DNA from: Actinobacteria bacterium UBA7422
GTDB lineage: Bacteria > Actinomycetota > Actinomycetes > S36-B12
Length of the DNA: 29,133 bases
Assembly: GCA_002469525.1 (NCBI GenBank)
Contig: DKME01000051.1
Coordinates: forward strand, 1-29,133
Direction of reading: 5' to 3'
Below the pieces are notes generated by a model. It was not told the origin of the DNA, searched no databases, and saw only the letters and a program-made list of their open reading frames with translations. Below are positions 23,511 through 29,133 of the stretch, one piece after another. Every line of letters begins with the position of its first letter. Within the stretch, counting starts at the first letter, position 1. The translations under genes were made by a program, and so were the position numbers.

Positions 23511-24949
23511 GACGTCTCCTCACTTGTGAGGTAGGCACCCAAACCTTGAACGCCACCCTCGCGGCCAAAGCCGCTTTCCTTGTAACCACCAAATGGGCTG
23601 GCCGGGTCAAACCTGTTGAAGGTATTCGCCCAGACAACACCGGCGCGAACTTTGTTTGCCATTGCGAGAATGCGGCTGCCCTTCTCCGTCCAGATTCCAG
23701 CGCTAAGACCATAGGGGGTGTTGTTGGCTTTTTCAATTGCCTCGTCGGGGGTTCTAAACGTAAGAACACTGAGCACTGGACCAAAGATTTCCTCACGAGC
23801 AATCCGGTGAGCCTGGGTCACGCCCGTGAATACCGTTGGGGCGAACCAGAAACCTTTCTCCGGGATCTCACAGTTTGGGCTCCAACGCTCGGCGCCTTCA
23901 TCTTCGCCACTCTTGGTCAGGTCAATGATCCGGTTGAGTTGCTCACGAGAGTTGATCGCGCCAATGTCGGTGTTCTTATCTAGTGGGTCGCCAAGGCGTA
24001 GAGTTTGAAGTCGGCGTTTGAGTGACTCAATTGTTTGTTCGGCAATACTTTCTTGAACAAGGAGTCGACTTCCCGCACAACACACGTGACCTTGGTTGAA
24101 GTAGATCCCGTTGACGATCCCTTCAACTGCTTGGTCGATTGGGGCGTCATCGAAAACAATATTTGCTGCTTTGCCACCCAATTCAAGTGTTAAGCGTTTA
24201 TTGGTTCCCGCGATTTGTCGTTGAATTGCTTGACCTACGCCGGTGCTTCCCGTGAATGCGATTTTGTTGACGTCGGGGTGTTCGACAAGCATGCGACCGG
24301 CCTCACCGTCACCCGTGATTATGTTGACTACACCAGGGGGTAGGTCAGCTTGCTGGCAAATCTCCGCGAAGAGAAGCGCAGTCAGGGGAGTCGTCTCGGC
24401 GGGCTTGAGGACAACCGTGTTTCCGGTTGCTAGTGCTGGCGCGATCTTCCATGCGAGCATGAGCAGTGGGAAGTTCCACGGGATGATTTGCCCGGCAACA
24501 CCGAGTGATTTGGGGTCACTGCCGAAACCGGCGAACTCGAGCTTGTCGGCCCAACCGGCATGGTAGAAAAAATGCGCTGCAGCAATGGGAATATCAACGT
24601 CGCGGCTTTCCTTGATTGGCTTTCCATTGTCCATGGACTCCAGGACAGCAAACTCACGGGCGCGCTCTTGAATCAGGCGAGCGATACGGAAAAGATACTT
24701 GCCGCGATCACGGCCGGACATTTTCGACCAGGTTTTGTCGTAGGCCTTGCGAGCTGCGAGTACTGCTGCGTCAACGTCTATTTGGTTTGCTTGCGAGATT
24801 TCAGCGAGCACTTCCTCGGTTGCGGGGTTGATCGTCTTGAACGGGGTGCCGTGCCCTGGAGTGAACACACCGTTGATGAAAAGGTCGTTGGAACTTTTAA
24901 TGTTCACGATTGCCGTGGACTCCGGGGCCGGAGCGTATTGGAAAGTCAT
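23507..24949 (-). CDS. NAD+-dependent aldehyde dehydrogenase
   Basis: 480 aa from the ATG at 24949, which has GAGAGAAG upstream; an in-frame TTG at 24988 would add 13 atypical residues. Complete active site: Asn159 in IPWNFPLL, Lys182 in VVLKPAE, general base Glu256 in LELGGKAANIV, and catalytic Cys290 in GHVCCAGSR. NAD-binding and C-terminal motifs (FTGSTGVGQ, EEIFGPVLS, FGGYKESGFGREGG) are intact. It sits 31 bp after deoC on the same transcript, so oxidation of the acetaldehyde released by DeoC to acetate is the most economical role. Substrate breadth in this family is wide, so that is inference. Confidence 0.92.
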   Translation of the reverse strand: MTFQYAPAPESTAIVNIKSSNDLFINGVFTPGHGTPFKTINPATEEVLAEISQANQIDVDAAVLAARKAYDKTWSKMSGRDRGKYLFRIARLIQERAREFAVLESMDNGKPIKESRDVDIPIAAAHFFYHAGWADKLEFAGFGSDPKSLGVAGQIIPWNFPLLMLAWKIAPALATGNTVVLKPAETTPLTALLFAEICQQADLPPGVVNIITGDGEAGRMLVEHPDVNKIAFTGSTGVGQAIQRQIAGTNKRLTLELGGKAANIVFDDAPIDQAVEGIVNGIYFNQGHVCCAGSRLLVQESIAEQTIESLKRRLQTLRLGDPLDKNTDIGAINSREQLNRIIDLTKSGEDEGAERWSPNCEIPEKGFWFAPTVFTGVTQAHRIAREEIFGPVLSVLTFRTPDEAIEKANNTPYGLSAGIWTEKGSRILAMANKVRAGVVWANTFNRFDPASPFGGYKESGFGREGGVQGLGAYLTSEETS

Positions 24950-24980
24950 GGGTGTCTTCTCTCGCTGTAGTCGCTGGTAG

Positions 24981-25925
24981 CTAGTCAATTGTGACGTAGT
25001 CGGGGCCGGAGTAGTGGCCGGTGATCATTTTTTGTCTCTGTAGTAGCAGGTCGTTGAGCAGGGTTGACGCCCCGAATCGGAACAGGTCCGGGGTGATCCA
25101 GTCTTCCCCGACGGTTTCGTTGACCAGCACCAAGTATTTGATTGCGTCCTTGCTAGTTTTGATGCCGCCAGCTGCTTTCACACCGATTTTCGTGCCAGTT
25201 TCTTCGTGGAAGTCGCGGACCGCTTCGAGCATGACGAGTGTGACGGGAAGTGTTGCCGCTGGCGCGACCTTGCCCGTACTGGTTTTAATGAAGTCCGCGC
25301 CGGCTTTCATGGCCAGCCAACTTGCCCTGCGAACGTTGTCCAGTGTTTTGAGTTCACCAGTTTCTAAGATCACTTTGAGGTGCGCTGGGCCGCAAGCTTC
25401 TTTCACCGCCACGATCTCGTCGAATACTTTGCCAAAGTTTCCGGTGAGGAATGCGCCACGATCAATCACCATGTCGATTTCGTCCGCGCCTGCGGCGACT
25501 GCTTCTTTGGTGTCGGTGAGTTTGATGTTTAAGGAGGCTCGACCACTGGGGAATGCTGTTGCTACTGCAGCGACGTGGATCCTGTCACCGACAACTTCGC
25601 GGGCGGCTTCGACGAGGTCTGGGTACACGCACACTGCGGCAACGCTGGGTGTTGACATGTCGGTGGGGTCGGGGTGCAGGGCCTTTGAACACATTGCTTT
25701 GACTTTGCCGGGAGTGTCTGCTCCCTCAAGGGTGGTCAGGTCCACCATGGAGATCGCGGTGTCGATCGCCCAGATTTTTGATTCCTTTTTGATTGAACGC
25801 GTTGCCAGGGCTGCGGCTCGTGCCTCGGCGCCCACTTGATCGACTCCGGGGAGGCCGGCAAGGAGCGCGTGCAGGCCTTTATGGGTTTCCCAGCTTGGGG
25901 GTGCCTGGGTGTGTGGGGAGGACAT
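24981..25925 (-). CDS. deoC: Deoxyribose-phosphate aldolase
   Basis: Cytoplasmic class I aldolase splitting 2-deoxyribose-5-phosphate into glyceraldehyde-3-phosphate and acetaldehyde, 314 aa. The Schiff-base lysine is Lys214 in DFIKTSTGKV; the proton-relay Lys250 lies in GVKAAGGIKT and Asp151 in DEIDMVID. It is longer than short bacterial forms (about 220-260) because of an N-terminal 50-residue extension and a C-terminal LLLQRQKMITGHYSGPDY tail, as in the larger E. coli-type or animal-type enzymes. It receives deoxyribose-5-phosphate from the phosphopentomutase-like enzyme upstream and hands acetaldehyde to the ALDH downstream. The yoeB gene ends 61 bp upstream. Confidence 0.96.
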   Translation of the reverse strand: MSSPHTQAPPSWETHKGLHALLAGLPGVDQVGAEARAAALATRSIKKESKIWAIDTAISMVDLTTLEGADTPGKVKAMCSKALHPDPTDMSTPSVAAVCVYPDLVEAAREVVGDRIHVAAVATAFPSGRASLNIKLTDTKEAVAAGADEIDMVIDRGAFLTGNFGKVFDEIVAVKEACGPAHLKVILETGELKTLDNVRRASWLAMKAGADFIKTSTGKVAPAATLPVTLVMLEAVRDFHEETGTKIGVKAAGGIKTSKDAIKYLVLVNETVGEDWITPDLFRFGASTLLNDLLLQRQKMITGHYSGPDYVTID

Positions 25926-25986
25926 CCGTTCAGCCTAGTCCCCCCTCGAACTCACTCCAAAATATGTTAGATGGGGTAGAGGTGAG

Positions 25987-26247
25987 TCACTTGTAATGGA
26001 AGCGAAGCGCTGCAATTTCGATTGAACCATCGTGTGCGAGGTAGACCATCCGGTGTTCATCGGTAATTCTTCGCGTCCATGAAAGCGCGAGCGAGGGGTG
26101 CAGTGGCTCGGGTTTTCCAATTCCGTCAAATGGATCGCGCTGGGTCGCTTCAATAAGTCGATTGATGCGTTTAAGGATCGCTCGGTCCTCGCGTTGCCAC
26201 CAAAGATAGTCTTCCCAGGCTTGTTCTGAGAAAACTATTCGCCCCAT
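25987..26247 (-). CDS. yoeB: YoeB/Txe-family mRNA interferase toxin
   Basis: 86 aa, full length. RelE-fold ribosome-dependent endoribonuclease. Compared with E. coli YoeB, the residues shown to matter there are all present: Glu47 (GKPEPL), Arg66 (DEHRMVY), and the terminal His84-Tyr85 (RFHYK). The N-terminal WEDYLWWQ and INRLIEATQRDPFDGIG motifs are also typical. The ATG overlaps the antitoxin-like frame by 13 bp, as in normal yefM-yoeB pairs. The antitoxin frame, however, has lost its start (next entry). The upstream site GGGAA is weak. Confidence 0.93.
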   Translation of the reverse strand: MGRIVFSEQAWEDYLWWQREDRAILKRINRLIEATQRDPFDGIGKPEPLHPSLALSWTRRITDEHRMVYLAHDGSIEIAALRFHYK

Positions 26248-26468
26248 TGAAGTTCCCGGGTGGTTCCCTTTCCGGCGGCGAGTGAATCCAGTGACGCAAG
26301 TAGCCGTTTGGCATTTGCCGTGACCCGAAGCAGGTGAGCGGTTTCTTGTAGTGACCGGTATTCGTTGGCAGAGATTAGAAAGACATCACCACGTTTGGAA
26401 AGAATCTCAACTGCCTCGAAGTTGTCATTGACCTGTTCGATTAATCCAAAGAGATTTCGTCGCGCTAA
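26235..26468 (-). pseudogene. yefM: YefM-type antitoxin gene lacking its start codon and first residues
   Basis: The minus strand in one uninterrupted frame encodes 77 residues beginning LARRNLFGLIEQV and containing LISANEYRSLQETAHLLR and GKGTTREL, a clear YefM/Phd antitoxin. Compared with E. coli YefM, only about eight residues (MRTISYSE region) are missing. The codon just before LARRN is TAA, and the frame contains no ATG, GTG or TTG at all. The break coincides with the 3' end of the sugar mutase gene, whose TAG (26465-26467) lies inside the first antitoxin codons. So the gene was cut by a rearrangement, or it starts at a non-standard codon. The toxin-binding C-terminal part is complete. 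Confidence 0.8.
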
Positions 26469-28141
26469 TTAAGCCAAGCTTGTGCGTCAGTGGCCATTGA
26501 CTCCAAGTTGTGGGCAGCCTTGGTTCGGGCCGCTTGTACGTCTTCGTTGGTTACGTTGACAACACTTTGGAGGTAGACCTTTACCTTGGGTTCGGTGCCA
26601 CTTGGTCGCACAATTACTCGTCCGCCACCTTCGAGGTTGAACAGCAAACCGTCAGTTGGAGGTAGTTCGCTGGTTCCCACTGACAGGTCAATGAACTCGG
26701 TGACTGCTGCTCCTGCGATGTGTGTTGGGGGAGTCTCACGTAGTCGTCCCATGATTTCTGGGATCCGTGAAAGGTCACTGACTCTTACGGACACCTGGTC
26801 GGTTGCGTAGACACCGAATGTGAGGGCGATTTGGTCGAGTTGGTCTTGGAGTGTTTTCCCCTCGGACTTGAGGTGGGCGGCGAGTTCCATGACCTTCAGT
26901 GCAGCGGAGAGGCCGTCCTTGTCTTTCACGAAGTCAGGGTCCACGCAGTAGCCCAGTGCTTCTTCGTAGCCGAACACTAAACCTGGGATCGGGCCGATCC
27001 ATTTGAATCCGGTGAGGGTTTGGGTGTACTCAAACCCGGCGCTTTCGGCTATTGCTTTAAGAAGTGTGCTGGACACGATTGATTGGGCCATGACACCTCG
27101 TGCCGGTTTGGTTTCTGCGATCCATGTTGCAAGCAGCGCGCCCACTTCGTCGCCGTGCAGCATGCGCCATTGGGATTTGTCAGTGGTTGTGGGGATTGCA
27201 ACCGCGCAACGGTCAGCGTCAGGGTCGTTAGCAATCACAATGTCGGCATTGTTCTTGATTGCAGTCTCGAGCGAAAGATCAATTGCGCCAGGTTCTTCGG
27301 GGTTGGGGAACGCCACCGTGGGGAATGTTGGATCAGGTTCGAATTGTTTTTCAACCTTGATGGGTTCGGGGAAGCCGGCTACTTGAGCCAGTTCCATAAA
27401 TAGTTTTCCACCAACGCCATGCATTGCGGTGTACACGGTTTTAAGGTCAGAGTTGGTACTGATTGTTGTGTCCACAAGTTGTGCTGTGTGATCGAGGTAT
27501 GCCTGCTCTGTCGTGGATTCCAGCGTGGTCCACGTGTCACCGTGCGGTAGGTCACGGACCGGGCCAAGGGCTGTGACCTCTTCGATGCATTGGGCAATCT
27601 CAATGTCAGCGGGTGGAATTATTTGAGCGCCCGAGCCGAGATACACCTTGTAGCCATTGTCTTGGGGTGGGTTGTGGCTCGCGGTCACCATGACACCGGC
27701 GCTGGCGTGCAGGTGCCGGATAGCAAATGCCAGAACCGGCGTAGGGACCGTATGTGGGAATAGCAAGGGAGTGATACCTGCGCCGCTAAGGATTTGCGCG
27801 GTGACCTGTGCAAATAATTCAGAATTGTGGCGTGCGTCGTAGCCGATCACGACGGTGTTTGTGCCTTGGTTGTTGGTGTTGTTTTCGTGGTTGAGGTATT
27901 TGGCTAGTCCGGCTGCTGCGCGTGCGACTACGACAAGGTTCATGCGGTTTGGCCCTGGGCCGAGCTTTCCGCGGAGTCCTGCGGTACCAAATTGAAGTGA
28001 ACCGCTGAAGCAATCGTGGAGTTCCCGTAGTGCTTGGGGGTCGGCTTTACCTGCCTGTTCAATCAGCACCCGCAACTCGTGTTGGGTTTCCTCATGCGGG
28101 TCTGCCTTGAGCCACTCTTTTGCTTGGGCTATGACGTTCAT
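26465..28141 (-). CDS. Phosphopentomutase/phosphoglucomutase (alpha-D-phosphohexomutase superfamily)
   Basis: 558 aa, PGM2/PmmB type. It would interconvert (deoxy)ribose-1-phosphate and -5-phosphate, and possibly hexose phosphates. The phosphoserine is Ser155 in TASHNPPQDNGYKVY; the Mg2+ loop is NDPDADR (Asp306, Asp308, Asp310); the sugar-binding loop is GYEEALGY; the phosphate-binding loop is RPSGTEPKVK near the C-terminus. N-terminal FGTAGLRG is diagnostic of the PGM2-like group. Its place between purine nucleoside phosphorylase and deoC makes phosphopentomutase the likely job. AAAGGAA lies upstream of the ATG. The 3' end runs into the remains of yefM. Confidence 0.92.
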   Translation of the reverse strand: MNVIAQAKEWLKADPHEETQHELRVLIEQAGKADPQALRELHDCFSGSLQFGTAGLRGKLGPGPNRMNLVVVARAAAGLAKYLNHENNTNNQGTNTVVIGYDARHNSELFAQVTAQILSGAGITPLLFPHTVPTPVLAFAIRHLHASAGVMVTASHNPPQDNGYKVYLGSGAQIIPPADIEIAQCIEEVTALGPVRDLPHGDTWTTLESTTEQAYLDHTAQLVDTTISTNSDLKTVYTAMHGVGGKLFMELAQVAGFPEPIKVEKQFEPDPTFPTVAFPNPEEPGAIDLSLETAIKNNADIVIANDPDADRCAVAIPTTTDKSQWRMLHGDEVGALLATWIAETKPARGVMAQSIVSSTLLKAIAESAGFEYTQTLTGFKWIGPIPGLVFGYEEALGYCVDPDFVKDKDGLSAALKVMELAAHLKSEGKTLQDQLDQIALTFGVYATDQVSVRVSDLSRIPEIMGRLRETPPTHIAGAAVTEFIDLSVGTSELPPTDGLLFNLEGGGRVIVRPSGTEPKVKVYLQSVVNVTNEDVQAARTKAAHNLESMATDAQAWLN

Positions 28142-28161
28142 GGCGGGTGAAATTCCTTTGA

Positions 28162-28989
28162 TCAGATTTTGGAAATAATTTTTGCGAGCAGATCACCCAT
28201 GCGGGCGGCGGCATCGTTGCCGGCTTGAAGGACTTCTTCATGGTTGAGGGGTTCACCACTCATACCGGCGGCCAGGTTGGTGACAAGTGAAATTCCAAGG
28301 ATCTCCATGCCCAGTGACCTGGCCACGATTGCTTCAAGTGCGGTGCTCATGCCCACCAGGGTTCCACCCATATTGCGCACCATGGTGATTTCCGCGGGGG
28401 TTTCATACATGGGGCCGGGGAACTGCACGTACACGCCCTCGGGCAACGTGGGTTCAACCTCGTGACACAAGGCACGCAACCGTGTGGAGTAAAGATTCGT
28501 TAGGTCCACGAAATGCGCACCATGCAGCGGTGAGTTGCCGGTGAAGTTGATTTGGTCTTTGATCAGTACCGGAGTTCCGGGAGACCACTCCGGGTTGAGC
28601 CCTCCGCAACCGTTGGTGAGCATCATGGTTTTGCAGCCGGCTGCTGCTGCAGTGCGCACGGTGTGGGTGACCGCGTCAACTCCGCGGCCTTCATAGAAGT
28701 GAGTTCGGCCCAAAAAGATGAGAACTTTTTTGCCGTTAATGTCAACGCTGCGAATCTTGCCCGCATGGCCGGCTACCGCTGGCTCGCTGAAATGAGGGAC
28801 CTCGGACACGCTGAACTCTGCGAGTTGTGAACCGATTTTTTCAGCGGCGGGAACCCACCCTGATCCCAAGACAATGGCAATGTCGTGCTTGGGCACCTTA
28901 CTCAACGAGGCAATTGTTGTCGCTGATTCATATGCGGCGCGATTGAGTTGGTCGGTCTTTGGGTTTATCGAGATGTCAATTGAATTCAC
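28162..28989 (-). CDS. Purine-nucleoside phosphorylase, trimeric class
   Basis: 275 aa. Splits inosine, guanosine and their deoxy forms with phosphate into base and (deoxy)ribose-1-phosphate. Motifs: phosphate-binding VLGSGWVP (40-47), AGHAGK, GRTHFYEG, TNGCGGLN, FPGPMYETPAE, and the purine-binding GMSTALEAIVAR followed by SLVTNLAAGMSG, where Asn marks 6-oxopurine specificity. GTG start with a weak AGG upstream. 16 bp after the lpdA-like gene and 20 bp before the mutase, so one transcript. Feeds the mutase and DeoC. Confidence 0.95.
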   Translation of the reverse strand: MNSIDISINPKTDQLNRAAYESATTIASLSKVPKHDIAIVLGSGWVPAAEKIGSQLAEFSVSEVPHFSEPAVAGHAGKIRSVDINGKKVLIFLGRTHFYEGRGVDAVTHTVRTAAAAGCKTMMLTNGCGGLNPEWSPGTPVLIKDQINFTGNSPLHGAHFVDLTNLYSTRLRALCHEVEPTLPEGVYVQFPGPMYETPAEITMVRNMGGTLVGMSTALEAIVARSLGMEILGISLVTNLAAGMSGEPLNHEEVLQAGNDAAARMGDLLAKIISKI

Positions 28990-29005
28990 TAGAAGAACCT
29001 AGTAC

Positions 29006-29133
29006 CTACTCACTCGAGTTGTGTAGTCTTCTGGCGGCTTCGGCGATTGAGCCCGACAAACTTGGGAAAACCGTGAAGGTCGAAGCTAACTCGTCTACGG
29101 TTAATCGCTCTTGAACCGCGACTGTGAGTGGGT
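29006..29133 (-). CDS. NAD(P)H-quinone dehydrogenase / LpdA-type flavoprotein, C-terminal end
   Basis: Only the last 41 residues are in the window, from the right edge to TAG at 29006-29008. They read ERLTVDELASTFTVFPSLSG, then SIAEAARRLH. This is the end of the interface domain of class I pyridine nucleotide-disulfide oxidoreductases, and in wording it is close to actinobacterial LpdA-type quinone reductases, which lie near purine nucleoside phosphorylase and pmmB in mycobacteria. The catalytic disulfide region is outside the window, so activity cannot be judged. Confidence 0.75.
   Translation of the reverse strand, partial: PLTVAVQERLTVDELASTFTVFPSLSGSIAEAARRLHNSSE

Noticed and set aside
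25950..25987. ACTCAC...GTGAGT inverted repeat between deoC and yoeB
   Set aside because: Arms of only 6 bp with a 26-nt spacer; too weak to call a terminator or operator.
28988..29003. ACTAG-N6-CTAGT inverted repeat at the purine nucleoside phosphorylase start
   Set aside because: Only 5-bp arms; expected by chance at this frequency.

Overview
The window looks like a chromosomal segment of an actinomycete (Actinomycetota). Moderate GC by eye, many GTG/TTG starts, an actinobacterial-type succinate dehydrogenase (Asp replacing one 2Fe-2S cysteine) and an LpdA-type flavoprotein end all fit. The gene neighbourhood (sdhCDAB; cdd/add; pmmB-like mutase; purine nucleoside phosphorylase; lpdA) recalls the region described in mycobacteria and other actinobacteria. 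Genus cannot be fixed by reading; a small-genome freshwater or marine actinobacterium is a guess.

Layout. 1-775: 3' part of a succinate-semialdehyde dehydrogenase gene, convergent with sdhCDAB (783-4193, minus). 4194-4798: about 600 bp without a convincing gene, holding a nested inverted repeat. 4799-6400: methylmalonyl-CoA mutase large subunit lacking the B12 domain, convergent with a large secreted subtilase (6407-9592, minus). 9756-18497 (plus): a nucleoside locus with a methylthioinosine/MTA-type phosphorylase, an MTA/SAH deaminase, a nucleoside hydrolase, a BmpA lipoprotein with its ABC ATPase and two permeases, and cytidine deaminase. 18535-20187: a cupin gene, a FUSC-type membrane protein and a tiny LuxR-type HTH protein whose 5' end holds a perfect 15-bp inverted repeat. 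20259-21389: adenosine deaminase. Then come a small membrane protein, a possible 30-residue lipoprotein and a VapBC-like pair. From 22635 to the right edge (minus, read from the right): lpdA 3' end, purine nucleoside phosphorylase, phosphopentose/hexose mutase, a beheaded yefM antitoxin with an intact yoeB toxin, deoC, an aldehyde dehydrogenase and a non-catalytic aldehyde dehydrogenase-like partner.

How it fits together. The ABC system would import nucleosides. Deaminases (Cdd, Add, MtaD-like) convert amino-nucleosides to oxo-nucleosides. Phosphorylases and the hydrolase release bases. The mutase and DeoC turn (deoxy)ribose-1-phosphate into glyceraldehyde-3-phosphate and acetaldehyde, and the aldehyde dehydrogenase could oxidise the acetaldehyde. 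SSADH, mutase and SDH feed or use succinate. Most of this is known biochemistry. The least ordinary items are the start-less yefM with intact toxin, the hairpin inside the mini-LuxR gene, the truncated ALDH paired with a full one, the MTA-deamination gene set, and the subtilase with propeptide-like modules at both ends plus an OmpA-like module.
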